Shown piece by piece: positions 51,422 to 60,689 of a stretch of DNA of 64,000 nucleotides. This DNA is from UBA10649 sp963700745 (GTDB taxonomy: Bacteria > Actinomycetota > Actinomycetes > S36-B12): positions 87,349 through 151,348 of the forward strand of contig CAVOYT010000015.1 of NCBI GenBank assembly GCA_963700745.1, read 5' to 3'. Positions within the stretch are counted from its first letter, which is position 1. Each line of letters opens with the position of its first letter. The notes under the pieces are model-generated. The model ran no database searches. It was not told where the DNA came from and saw only the letters and a program-made list of their open reading frames with translations. Made by a program: the position numbers and the translations under genes.

Positions 51422-53513
51422 CCGTCACCCGCACCCGCACCCAGTCCCGCGGAGCAGCACCGCTCGCACTCGTCGGGGTGGGGCTCATCGCGCTGGCCGT
51501 CGTCACGACGGCCGTGGGACTGGTGGTGGCGGGCGGCTCGTACGAGCCCGCGCTGCCGGGCCTGCCCGACCCGGGTCCCGTCGTTGGCTGGGGGACGCCG
51601 TTCGTCCGGGTCCTCACCGACCTCGCCGCCGTCGCCACCGTCGGGTGGCTGCTCGCCGCCTCCGTCCTCGATCCGTCCGGCAAGGACGGCGTCGTGTCCC
51701 GGGGCGGCCGGCAGGACCTGCGCCGTGCCGCCGCGGCCGCCGTCGTCTGGGCGATGCTCTCCTTGGTCCAGTTGTTCCTCGAGCTCGCGAACGTGCTCGG
51801 CATCCCGCTATCGGAGGCCGCCTCTCCCGACATCGTCTCCACCTACGCCAACGAGATCCCGACCACCCGTGCGCTGCTCTTCATGGCCATCCTCGCCGTG
51901 GTCGTGAGCATCGGCGCCGTCACGTCCGCCACCACCGGCTCGGCGGCGGCGTGGCTGCTCGTCGCGGTCGCGGCCGCGAGCCTCCCGGCGCTGGCCGGTC
52001 ACAGCTGCCGGACTGGGTGACCATGCGCTGGCGACCACCGCGGGAGTTGCGCACGTGGCCGCCGCGGTGCTGTGGATGGGCGGGCTGATGGCACTTGCCA
52101 TACACGCGTTCAGCCGCGACATCCCACTCGCACGGTCGGTGAGCCGCTTCTCGACCATCGCCCTCAGCGCGATCATCCTGCTGGCCGCGAGCGGCTTCGC
52201 CAACGCCTACACCCGACTCGACAGCCCGTCGCAGGTGCTCACCACCGGGTACGGGCAGCTGCTGGTCACCAAGACCCTGCTGATCCTCGCCCTCGGCGTG
52301 CTGGGCTGGATCATCCGTTCGCGCATCATCGGCACGCTCGGCACGACGTCGCGAGGCGGCGTGTTCGCCCGCATCGCCGGCCTCGAACTGCTGGTGATGT
52401 CCGTCGCCGTCGGACTCGGCGTCGCCCTCGCCTCCAGTCCGCCGCCGCGGATCGAGGTGCTGCTGCCGACCTACGGGGAGAGCCTCCTCGGCTTCCCCTA
52501 CCCGCCGCCGCCGACCGCGGCCACGGTGGCCCTCGGCTTCCAGCTGGATCCGTTGTTCCTCACCCTGTCGCTGATCGCGGCGGCGCTGTACATCGCGGGC
52601 GTGGTCCGCCTGGTGCGACGCGGGGACTCCTGGCCGTGGCTGCGGACCGTGTCGTGGCTCGCCGGCATCGGCGTGGTGATCTGGTGCACGAATGCCGGCA
52701 TCTCGGTGTACGCGCAGGTCTCCGTCGGCCTGCACATGCTCCAGCACATGACGCTGACGATGCTCGGACCGATCTTCCTCGTGATGGGTGCGCCGGCGAC
52801 CCTGGCGCTGCGGGCGCTGAAGCCGGCGACCGGCAACGAGCGCGGGCCCCGCGAATGGCTGGTGTGGTTCCTGCACAGTTGGATCACCAAGGTGCTGACG
52901 AACCCGTTCTACGTGTTCTTCATCTACGTCATCGGGCTCTACGGGCTGTACATGACCCCGCTGTTCGGCTGGCTGATGGGCAGCCACGTCGGCCACGTCG
53001 CGATGCAGGCGCACTTCATCATCTCCGGCTACCTCTTCTACTGGGTGCTGATCGGCATCGACCCCCGGCCCAAGCCGCTGCCCTACTGGGGCCGGCTGCT
53101 GCTGCTACATGCTGGCGCTGTCCGTGCACGGCTTCTTCGCGGTCGCGCTGATGATGGGCACGACGCCGATGGCCGTCGAGTGGTACGGCCTCGTTCGCCC
53201 CGAGTGGGTCACCGACCCGCTCCAGGACACCCTCGACGGCGGTCAGGTCGCGTGGGGTCTCTCGGAGATCCCGAGCCTCATCGTGCTGATCGTCATCGCG
53301 GTCCAGTGGTCGCGCAGCGACGACCGCGAGGCCAACCGGACCGATCGCCAGGCGGACCGGGACGACGACGCGGAACTGCGCGCGTACAACGAGCGACTGG
53401 CGGCCATGGCCCGCCGAGACACCCGCCCCGATCGTTGGAGTGGCCCGTCGTGGCGGGTTCGCGCCCGTAGACCCCGCCACGTTGGGCCGTTCAACGGAGG
53501 TGGTATACCCTAG
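51418..53513 (+). CDS. CopD-CtaG fusion: copper import/cytochrome oxidase assembly protein (frameshifts)
   Basis: The N-terminal half is a CopD-like membrane domain (WGTPFVRVLTDLAAVATVGW, then VAAAVLWMGGLMALAIHAFS). After an Ala/Pro-rich break the C-terminal half is a CtaG/caa3 assembly domain (YAQVSVGLHMLQHMTLTMLG, PFYVFFIYVIGLYGLYMTPL, MQAHFIISGYLFYWVLIGID). Frame changes are near 52010 and 53105. His residues in HMLQHM and MQAHF may bind copper. Total is about 698 residues and 15-17 helices. The fusion suggests direct delivery of copper to cytochrome oxidase. The last 27 codons overlap a palindromic repeat and a CsoR-like box, so the natural C-terminus may be altered. Confidence 0.85.
53433..53496. 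repeat. Palindromic repeat element, copy 2
   Basis: The left arm (53433-53457) reads CGTTGGAGTGGCCCGTCGTG then GCGGG; the right arm (53473-53496) is its imperfect complement, with a 15-nt loop. The left arm equals that of copy 1 (7906) apart from one inserted G and one C/T change. It lies within the last codons of the copD-ctaG gene. Confidence 0.6.
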
Positions 53514-53520
53514 GGGGTAT
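53505..53520. promoter_or_regulatory. CsoR/CstR-type operator ahead of the rhodanese gene
   Basis: ATACCC-TAGG-GGGTAT is a perfect-arm inverted repeat of the type bound by CsoR-family Cu(I) or persulfide sensors (pattern TACCC-N-GGGGTA). It covers the copD stop codon and the first two bases of the rhodanese ATG. A rhodanese as target favours a persulfide sensor; the adjoining copper genes favour CsoR. No csoR gene is in the window. Confidence 0.65.
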
Positions 53521-53972
53521 GCGTACACGACTTCTCGCCCTCGCGGCCGCGGCCGCCGTCACCGTCTCCCTCGGGCTCACCGGGTGCTCTTCCACCGAAA
53601 CCGCCAGCGCGCCCGCGGTTCAAGGACCTGGCGCTCTCGGCGCAGGCCCCGGCCTCGCCGGAGCGGGTCGATGCCGAGTCCTTCTCCACCGTGGTGTCCA
53701 GCCCTGGGGTGACCGTCATCGACGTGCGCACTCCCGAGGAGTTCGCCCAGGGCCACATCGAGGGCGCCGTCAACTACAACGTCGAGGGCCCGGACTTCGG
53801 CGCCCAGATCGCCACCCTCGACCCCGCTGGCACCTACGCCGTCTACTGCCGCAGCGGCAATCGCTCCCAGGTGGCCGTCAGCGAGATGTCCCAGGCCGGC
53901 GTCAACGGGATCTACGAGCTCGAGAGCGGGATCGTCGGCTGGGAGAGCGCGGGACTTCCCGTCGTCCAGTAG
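53519..53972 (+). CDS. Rhodanese-domain lipoprotein (one frameshift)
   Basis: The N-terminus MRTRLLALAAAAAVTVSLGL ends in the lipobox LTGC, predicting a lipid-anchored extracytoplasmic protein. After SAPAVQ, near 53622, the frame changes and continues FKDLALSAQAPASPERVDAE into a rhodanese domain: VTVIDVRTPEEFAQGHIEGA and YAVYCRSGNRSQVAVSEMSQ, with the persulfide-forming Cys in CRSGNRS. About 150 residues. It probably carries sulfane sulfur at the membrane. The CsoR/CstR-type box overlapping the start implies control by copper or persulfide stress. The start has no proper ribosome-site spacing. Confidence 0.82.
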
Positions 53973-54020
53973 TCCAGCAAGAGGACCAGCCACGGTTTCG
54001 CCGTTCGCCACACCGTGGCT

Positions 54021-54026
54021 TACCGT
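54021..54026 (+). promoter_or_regulatory. -10 element of a likely leaderless L,D-transpeptidase promoter
   Basis: TACCGT ends 7 nt before the GTG at 54034. Confidence 0.4.
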
Positions 54027-54033
54027 TGATCGG

Positions 54034-54807
54034 GTGAACCTCCGAGCGCGCCGTCTGGCATCCGTGTCCGCTGCGCTGGCACTCCTCGCCGTCCTCCTCA
54101 CTGGCGCCCCCGCCCTCGCCGCCGACGAGCCGGCCTACCATCCGTCCCGTCTGGCACACGTCGGCACGGCCGGTCAGGTCATCGTGGTCACCGCACCGTC
54201 CTGGCGCTCGAGCCACGCCACGCTGCGCGCCTACGAGCGCGACGGGAAGGGCGGCTGGCGGCAGGTCGTCGACGCCACGCCGGCCCGGCTCGGCTGGAGC
54301 GGCCTGTACCTCGCCGCCCAACGTCGTCAGGGAACCGGCAAGACCCCGGCGGGAACGTTCGGCATCCCGAGCGCCTTCGGCCGGCTCGCCGACCCCGGCA
54401 CCGCGCTGCCGTACACGCAGTTCGACCGCAATGACGCCTGGACCTACAACCCCCGGCGCCCCGCCACCTACAACATCTTCCAGACCGTGGACACCTCGTG
54501 GCGCACGTACGGCTCGTACGTCGAGCGGCTGTGGAGCTACGGCAAGCAGTACCGCTACGTCGCCGTCCTGGACTACAACCTGCCGGACGGGCCGATCCGC
54601 CGCGGCCCGGACGGCGTCCGCCGCACCACCAAGCCGGCCGACACCAAGGCCGGCGGCGGCATCTTCCTGCACGTCACGAACGGGACCGCGACGGCCGGGT
54701 GCATCGCCATCCCGCAGTCGGTGATGCGCGACGTGCTGGCCTGGCTCGATCCGAACCGCAAGCCGGTGATCGTCGTCGGGCCGGAGTCGGAGATCGGCCG
54801 CATGTAG
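54034..54807 (+). CDS. Secreted L,D-transpeptidase-like protein (YkuD fold)
   Basis: 257 residues from the GTG at 54034. A signal peptide (SVSAALALLAVLLTGAPALA) is followed by VGTAGQVIVVTAPSWRSSHA. The catalytic signature is GGIFLHVTNGTATAGCIAIP, with the His and the nucleophilic Cys of the L,D-transpeptidase catalytic motif. GKTPAGTFGIPSAFG is also typical of this group. Such enzymes remodel peptidoglycan by 3-3 cross-linking; actinobacterial members of this exact type are often labelled only as L,D-transpeptidase family. The stop is 3 bp from a strong palindrome. Confidence 0.83.
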   Translation: MNLRARRLASVSAALALLAVLLTGAPALAADEPAYHPSRLAHVGTAGQVIVVTAPSWRSSHATLRAYERDGKGGWRQVVDATPARLGWSGLYLAAQRRQGTGKTPAGTFGIPSAFGRLADPGTALPYTQFDRNDAWTYNPRRPATYNIFQTVDTSWRTYGSYVERLWSYGKQYRYVAVLDYNLPDGPIRRGPDGVRRTTKPADTKAGGGIFLHVTNGTATAGCIAIPQSVMRDVLAWLDPNRKPVIVVGPESEIGRM

Positions 54808-54810
54808 CCC

Positions 54811-54872
54811 GATGCGTCGTCACTTGTGGCGGCTTTGCCAGTCCGTAAACCCGCCACAAGTGACGACGCATC
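54811..54872. repeat. 22-bp perfect palindrome (repeat copy 3 / bidirectional terminator)
   Basis: GATGCGTCGTCACTTGTGGC plus GG at 54811-54832 is perfectly complementary to 54851-54872, with an 18-nt loop. It lies between the ends of two convergent genes. There is no T-run. The inner GTGGCGG...CCGTAAACCCGCCAC resembles copy 2 (GTGGCGG...CCGTAGACCCCGCCAC). Confidence 0.75.
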
Positions 54873-54878
54873 GAGGGG

Positions 54879-55666
54879 TCAGCCGATCCGGATGTCCTCC
54901 AGGACCGGGAACTGCTCGCGCCATCGCAGGCTCTCGCCCGGATCGACATCGACGATCAGCACCTCCGGCGACGACCCGGCCTGGCCGACGACCTCTCCCT
55001 TCGGGCTCACCACGACCGAGTGCCCGCCCAACGTGATGCCCGGCTGCGACCCGACCTCGTTGCACGCGATGAACCAGGCCTGGTTCTCGATGGCCCGGGC
55101 CCGGGTCAGCACGTCCCAGTGCTCGATCCGCGGCGTCGGCCAGCCGGACGTGAGCAGGAAGGCGGTCGCCTCACCGTCGGTGAGGGCGCGGAACAGCTCG
55201 GGGAAGCGCAGGTCGTAGCAGGTGGCGAGGCCGGTCGCGCCGAGCGGCGTCTCGACGATCACCAGCTCCTCGCCCGCCGCTCATCAGCGCGGTCTCCCCG
55301 CCGTCGAAGCCGAACAGGTGCACCTTGCGGTAGCTCGCGACGAGCTCACCGTCCGGGGCGAACAGCACGCTGGTGTTGTAGTGCTGGCCGTCGTCGTCGA
55401 GCTCGCAGAACGAGCCGCCGTGCAGCCAGATCTCGTGCTCCGCCGCGAGCGTGGCCATCGCCGCCACCAGCGGGCCGTCGATCGGCTGCGCATGCTCGCG
55501 GGCCGCCGTCGACGTCGAACGCGCCGACGTGCCACAGCTCCGGCAGGATCAGGAGGTCGGCTTCGGGTGCGGTGCCGTCGACGAGCTCCAGCGTCCTCGT
55601 CACGCGGTGCGGAACCGACTCCGATGTCGAGCAGTCGAGCTGGATCAGGGCCACGCGCACGCTCAT
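54879..55666 (-). CDS. Nitrilase-superfamily carbon-nitrogen hydrolase (two frameshifts)
   Basis: The ATG at 55666 begins MSVRVALIQLDCSTSESVPH. The catalytic triad is complete across three frames: Glu in LLILPELWHVGAFD, Lys in SYRKVHLFGFDGGE (after a break near 55500) and Cys in GLATCYDLRFPELFRAL (after a break near 55280). The tail LRWREQFPVLEDIRIG is typical of omega-amidase/NIT-type proteins. About 262 residues. It cleaves an amide or nitrile of unknown identity. A TAGAGT hexamer 6 nt upstream of the ATG on the coding strand suggests a leaderless transcript. Confidence 0.83.
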
Positions 55667-55701
55667 GCTCCGACTCTACGGTGTGGGCACCGGCCCGCGG
55701 A

Positions 55702-55707
55702 TAGCGT
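55702..55707 (+). promoter_or_regulatory. -10 element of a likely leaderless promoter
   Basis: TAGCGT stands 6 nt ahead of the ATG at 55714. The divergent nitrilase gene has TAGAGT in the mirrored position (55673-55678, minus strand), so the 47-bp gap holds two back-to-back leaderless-type promoters. Confidence 0.45.
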
Positions 55708-55713
55708 TGGCCC

Positions 55714-56551
55714 ATGGATCCCCTGCCGACCGCTCCACCGTCCCCGAGCTCATCGACATCTGGCAGCAGGCGCTCGAAGCCGTCGCCGACCTCGCCGACG
55801 GCCTCGACCGACGACCAGTGGCAGGCAGCCACCCCCTGCCCCGGCTGGACCGTGGCGGACGTCGTCGCGCACGTGGTCGACCTCGAGCAGCTGCTGGCCG
55901 GTGCGCCCCGCCCGGACCACGATCCCGACTGGGCGGCGCTGCCGCACGCCGCCAGCGATTTCGGGCGCTTCACGGAGGTGGGCGTCGACTACCGTCGCGG
56001 CTGGCCTCGCGAGAGGGTCGTCGCCGAGCTCCGCGAGACCATCGCCGCCCGCCGATCCCAGCTCGACGCCGTGCCGGACGGGGCAGAGGTACCGGGCATC
56101 ATGGGCCGTCCCATCACCATGGACCGGTTCCTGCGCATCCGGATCTTCGACTCGTGGGTGCACGAGCAGGACATCCGGGCGGCGATCGGGCGGGACGGCG
56201 GGTGGGGCACCCTCCCGGCAATCATCGCCTTCCAGCAGGCGGCGAAGTCGGTGCCCGTGGTGTGGAGCCGCACCGTGAAGGCCGAACCGGGCGACGTCGT
56301 GCACATCTCGGTCACCGGCCCTGAGCTCGAGGCCGAGATCTACGCCGACGTGGACGACACCGGGCGAGGTCGCCCGCTGCCCGCCGGTGGCAGAACCAGC
56401 AGTCTCACTGGTTCTGTCCTGGCCGGACCTCATGCGGCTGTCCAACGGCCGGGTCGCGCTGGACGATGCAGCGCTGCTGTCGCGCATCACGCTGACCGGC
56501 CAGCCCGCGCTGGCCGAGGCACTGCTGCCCGCGCTGTCGATCGCGCCCTAG
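55714..56551 (+). CDS. Maleylpyruvate isomerase-family (mycothiol-dependent type) protein (frameshifts)
   Basis: The N-terminus is split: the ATG at 55714 gives MDPLPT, then STVPELIDIWQQALEAVADL in another frame, then DDQWQAATPCPGWTVADVVA in the first again. The block TPCPGWTVADVVAHVVDLEQ is the DinB-like N-terminal signature of mycothiol-dependent maleylpyruvate isomerases, with metal-binding His. Further on are RFLRIRIFDSWVHEQDIRAA and, after a break near 56370, LVLSWPDLMRLSNGRVALDD with a TAG at 56549-56551. About 279 residues. The substrate is unknown; many relatives are uncharacterised thiol transferases. Confidence 0.75.
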
Positions 56552-57809
56552 GTGCAGACCCGACTCCAGCAGCAGCGCCAGGGCCGGGTCCGCGAGGAAG
56601 TCCGCGACGGAGCGCAGCGCGCGGGATCCGGTGGCCCCGTCGATGACCCGGTGGTCGAATGACAGCGACAGCTGCATGACCGGCCTGGGCACCACGGCAC
56701 CGTCGACCACCCACGGGCGGTCGAGGATGCGTCCCATGGCCAGGATCGCGGTCTGGCCGGGGTTCAGGATCGGCGTGCCTCCGTCAATACCGAAGACGCC
56801 GATGTTGGTCACGGTGATCGTGCCCCCGGTCAGGTCCGCGGGAGTCGACTTCCCCTCCCGCGCGGTGTCGATGAGCTCCTGCACCCGGCGAGCCAGTTCG
56901 ACGAGCCCGAGCATCGACGCCGACTTGATCGTGGGCACGAGCAGACCCCTCGGAGTGTCGGCCGCGACCCCGAGGTTCACCTCGCCGTGGATCACCACGA
57001 CCGGCCCCTCCGGGCCGTCGTCCCACGTCGAGTTGATGATCGGCTGCTCGGCGGCCGCGCGGATCAGGCGCGACGCACACGAGGATCATCGGCGTGATGC
57101 GAATGCCGGCGCACGCCGGATGCTCGCGAAGGGCCGAGACGACAGCCACGGCTCGACTCATGTCGACGTCGACCCACTCGGTGACGTGCGGCGCGGTGAA
57201 GGCGGACTGGACCATCGCGTCCGCCATCGCCCGCTGGACGCCGCGCACCGGAATGCGCTCGTGCATGACGGGAGCGCGCGTCGCTGCGACAGGCTGGGGC
57301 GAGACCACCCCGCCGGACTCGAGCACGTCCGCTCGGGTGACCTCGCCACGCGGTCCGGTCGCCGCGATGCCAGCCAGGTCGATCCCCAGATCGCGAGCCA
57401 GCTTGCGGACCGGGGGCTTGGCGCGGACCTTCTCGCGAGATCCGTTCTCGGACGGTTCGGGTGAGGTCGTTGGCCTGCGCTCGCGGCGAGTGGTCGGCGC
57501 GTTCTCGCGCACGCCGTAGCCGACCAGGACCGACTGTCGATCCGAACCATCGGATGGCGCGGGACCTGATGACCGAATCGAGATGATCGGCGTCCCGACG
57601 GGCACGATCGTCCCCTCCGTCACGTGCAGGGTCTCGACCGTGCCTGCGTACGGACACGGCAGCTCCACCGAGGCCTTGGCCGTCTCGATCTCGACGATCG
57701 GCTGGTTGACCTCGATGACGTCACCGGGCCGGACATGCCAACGCAGGATCTCGGCCTCCGTGAGCCCCTCCCCGACATCGGGAAGGTTGAACGCCAGCAG
57801 GTCGCTCAT
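56548..57809 (-). CDS. bkdC: 2-oxoacid dehydrogenase E2 (lipoyl acyltransferase; frameshifted)
   Basis: The ATG at 57809 begins a lipoyl domain with the lipoyl Lys at about residue 45 (VEIETAKASVELP). A peripheral-subunit-binding domain follows (KLARDLGIDLAGIAATGPRG). The catalytic domain starts at RIPVRGVQRAMADAMVQSAF. Near 57065 the frame changes, then IINSTWDDGPEG, GVAADTPRGLLVPTIKSASM and the active site SFDHRVIDGATGSRAL. In the raw frame the end runs on to 56405 across the convergent gene; a TAG at about 56548 in the neighbouring frame is the likelier stop. The complex transfers acyl groups to CoA. It starts 48 bp after the E1 beta gene. Confidence 0.85.
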
Positions 57810-57857
57810 AGCCCTTGCACCTCGAACTCTGGAAGGTCCGACGCGTCAGTCGCCATC

Positions 57858-58844
57858 TCAGTGCTCCATCGCCCGGTCGACAGCGTCCAGGACACGGTCG
57901 AGGTCCGGAAGGAAGTGCTCCTCCAGGCGGCTCGGCGGATAGGGGATGTCGTACCCGGTGACGCGCAGGATCGGCGCCTCGAGGGAGTAGAAGCAGCGCT
58001 CGCCGACACGCGCCGCGATCTCTGCACCCAGGCCAACGTTGGCGGACGCCTCGTGCACGATCACGAGGCGACCGGTCCGCTCGACCGACGACACCACGGT
58101 CTCCAGGTCCAGCGGCGACAGCGACTGCAGGTCGATGACGTCGAGGGAGACCGACTCCGAAGCTGAGGCGGCCTCGAGGCACGTTCTGACCATGGGTCCG
58201 TAGCAGACGACGGTGACGTCATCGCCCGGACGCACGACGCGCGCGCGCCACGGCTCGGGAGACTGATCCGGGTCGAGCGCGTCGAGCGACTCGTCGACCT
58301 CGCCCTTCTCCCAGTAGCGCCGCTTCGGCTCGAAGTAGACGACCGGATCCTCGCAAGCGATCGCCTGCTGAATCGTCAGGTAGGCAGACTGCGGATCGCT
58401 CGGCGTGAGCACGCGCAACCCGGCCGTGTGCGCGAAGTACGCCTCGGGGGACTCGCTGTGGTGCTCGACCGCGCCGATGCCGCCACCGTACGGAATCCGG
58501 ATGACCATCGGGAGCCGGACGTAGCCCTCAGTCCGCCGGTGTGTCTTGGCGACCTGCGAGACGATCTGGTCGAAGGCGGGGTAGACGAACCCGTCGAACT
58601 GGATCTCCACGACCGGACGGTAGCCGCGCATCGCCAGCCCCACCGCCGCGCCGACGATGCCGCTCTCCGCCAGGGGCGAATCGATCACCCGGTGCTCTCC
58701 GAAGTCCTTCTGGAGCCCGTCGGTGATCCGGAAGACGCCGCCGAGCCTGCCGATGTCCTCGCCGAAGAGAACGACCTTCGGGTCGTGCTCCATCGCTCGG
58801 CGCAGGCCGGAGTTCAGCGCCTTGGCCACCGTGAGGGTCGTCAT
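57858..58844 (-). CDS. bkdB: 2-oxoacid dehydrogenase E1 beta subunit
   Basis: An intact 328-residue E1 beta: MTTLTVAKALNSGLRRAMEH, VVLFGEDIGRLGGVFRITDG, IDSPLAESGIVGAAVGLAMR, EIQFDGFVYPAFDQIVSQVA and IPYGGGIGAVEHHSESPEAY. The C-terminal transketolase domain includes VIDLQSLSPLDLETVVSSVE. It pairs with E1 alpha to decarboxylate branched-chain 2-oxo acids (or pyruvate) using thiamine diphosphate. The ATG overlaps the E1 alpha stop by 4 bp. Confidence 0.92.
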   Translation of the reverse strand: MTTLTVAKALNSGLRRAMEHDPKVVLFGEDIGRLGGVFRITDGLQKDFGEHRVIDSPLAESGIVGAAVGLAMRGYRPVVEIQFDGFVYPAFDQIVSQVAKTHRRTEGYVRLPMVIRIPYGGGIGAVEHHSESPEAYFAHTAGLRVLTPSDPQSAYLTIQQAIACEDPVVYFEPKRRYWEKGEVDESLDALDPDQSPEPWRARVVRPGDDVTVVCYGPMVRTCLEAASASESVSLDVIDLQSLSPLDLETVVSSVERTGRLVIVHEASANVGLGAEIAARVGERCFYSLEAPILRVTGYDIPYPPSRLEEHFLPDLDRVLDAVDRAMEH

Positions 58845-59929
58845 GCGGTCTCCCCACTGACGAAGGACGCCTCGTACTCGCGCAGGCGAATGCGCTGCTG
58901 CTCGAGCAGCCGGTGCGGCTCCGCGTAGACGTGGTCGAACATGGCCGTGGACGGCGGCTCCGGCATCGCGCGGACACCGTCGCGGACGACGATCGCCAGA
59001 TCGGCCGCCTCGTGATCCACCTGGTCGAAGAAGTGCCGGTCGGCGATGCCCTGCCGGGCGAGGAACACCTTGAGTCGCTCGATCGGGTCGCGCAGGCGCC
59101 AGATCTCCAGTTCCTCGGCATGGCGGTAGCGCGTCGGATCGTCGGACGTCGTGTGGGCGGCCATCCGGTAGGTGAAGGCCTCGATCAGGGTGGGGCCGTC
59201 GCCCCCGCGGGCCCGATCCAGCGCCTCGCGGGTCACCGCCATGACGGCCAGGATGTCGTTCCCGTCGACCTGCACCCCGGGGAACCCGAAGCCGGCGGCC
59301 CGCTGGTAGATCGGCGTGCGGTTCCTGCGCTCGCGGGGCTGGGAGATGGCCCATTGATTGTTCTGGCAGAAGAAGACCACCGGGGCATCGAATACCGCGC
59401 CGAACACGAACGCCTCGTTGACGTCGCCCTCGTCGGTGGCGCCGTCGCCGAAGTAGGCGATCACCGCGTCGTCGGATCCGTCGAGTTGGATGCCCATCGC
59501 GTAGCCGACTCCGTGCAGGGCCTGGTTGCCGATGACGATCGTGTAGATGGCACAGCGCCTCTGGACCGGGTCCCATCCGCCGTTGGTGATACCCCGGAAC
59601 ATCGCCAGGATCTCCAGCGGCTGAACGCCGCGGCTCCACGTGACCCCATGGTCCCGGTAGGTCGGGAAGGCGAAGTCCTGCGGGCGCAGACAGTGCCCGG
59701 AACCGACCTGCGCCGCCTCCTGGCCGAGGCTGGAGGCCCACAACCCCAGCTCCCCCTGCCGCTGAAGCGCCGTCGCCTCAGTGTCCACCCGGCGCACGAG
59801 AACCATGTCCCGGTAGAGCCTGCGCAGCTCGTTGTCACTCAGCGTGATGTCGTATCGGGGGTCATGGACGCGCTCCCCCTCCGGGGAGAGCAGTTGCACC
59901 GCCGAATCCGCCCTGACGCCGTCGCTCAT
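58841..59929 (-). CDS. bkdA: 2-oxoacid dehydrogenase E1 alpha subunit
   Basis: The ATG at 59929 has GGAGG upstream and gives 362 residues. The thiamine-diphosphate motif runs from YFGDGATDEGDVNEAFVFGA to FFCQNNQWAISQP (GDG...NN). The phosphorylation-loop region YRMAAHTTSDDPTRYR and the N-terminal LYRDMVLVRRVDTEATALQR are typical. The architecture fits the branched-chain complex of actinobacteria (mycobacterial BkdA), but pyruvate cannot be excluded from sequence alone. It is the first gene of the three-gene operon and diverges from devR. Confidence 0.88.
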   Translation of the reverse strand: MSDGVRADSAVQLLSPEGERVHDPRYDITLSDNELRRLYRDMVLVRRVDTEATALQRQGELGLWASSLGQEAAQVGSGHCLRPQDFAFPTYRDHGVTWSRGVQPLEILAMFRGITNGGWDPVQRRCAIYTIVIGNQALHGVGYAMGIQLDGSDDAVIAYFGDGATDEGDVNEAFVFGAVFDAPVVFFCQNNQWAISQPRERRNRTPIYQRAAGFGFPGVQVDGNDILAVMAVTREALDRARGGDGPTLIEAFTYRMAAHTTSDDPTRYRHAEELEIWRLRDPIERLKVFLARQGIADRHFFDQVDHEAADLAIVVRDGVRAMPEPPSTAMFDHVYAEPHRLLEQQRIRLREYEASFVSGETA

Positions 59930-60020
59930 CGCACCTCCGAGGCCATCCTGCACCCAATCCTCCGCGGGGGCTGGCCAATCGGCGTGACCGGTATGGGCGG
60001 TTGTGGTGCACAATGACGCC

Positions 60021-60689
60021 ATGACGGCGACCGCCCCGAACGACGAGACCATCCGCGTCTTCCTCATGGACGACCACGAGATCGTCCGCCGCGGGCTCGC
60101 GGACCTCATCAGCCTCGAGCGTGACATGGAGGTCGTCGGCGAGGCCGGCTCCGCGGCCGATGCCCTTCACCGCATCCCCGCGTCCCGTCCTGACGTGGCC
60201 GTCCTGGATGTCCGGCTGCCCGATGGCAGCGGTGTGGAGGTCTGCCGGGACGTGCGGTCGTCGATGCCCGACGTGCACTGCCTGATGCTGACGTCGTACG
60301 CCGGATGACGAGGCGCTCTTCGACGCCATCATGGCCGGCGCCTCGGCTACGTGCTCAAGGAGATCCGCGGCAACGACCTCATCGACGCGATCCGTCAGGT
60401 CGCGTCCGGCAAGTCCCTGCTTGATCCGATGGCCACGCGACGGTGCTCGAGCGCCTGCGCAACGGCGAGAGCACGACACCCGGCTCGACGCCCTGTCGGA
60501 TACGGAGAAGTTCGGATCCTCGAACTGATCGGCGAGGGCATGCCAACCGCCAGATCGGTGAGCGATGCACCTCGCCGAGAAGACGGTCAAGAACTACGTC
60601 TCCAGCCTGCTCGCCAAGCTCGGGATGGGCGACGCACCCAGGCCGCTGCCTACGTCGCGCGCATGTCAGCTGAGCACGATCACCGCTAG
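60021..60689 (+). CDS. NarL/DevR-type response regulator (several frameshifts)
   Basis: The ATG at 60021 starts a receiver domain (IRVFLMDDHEIVRRGLADLI) with phosphoacceptor Asp in VAVLDVRLPDGSGVEVCRD. From 60300 the frame changes several times. DDEALFDAIMAG, YVLKEIRGNDLIDAIRQVAS, then the LuxR helix-turn-helix KTVKNYVSSLLAKLGMG and YVARMSAEHDHR complete a protein of about 217-220 residues. It resembles dormancy regulator DevR/DosR, and a DevS-type kinase is convergent next door. Its stop shares a CTAG with the kinase stop. Confidence 0.82.
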
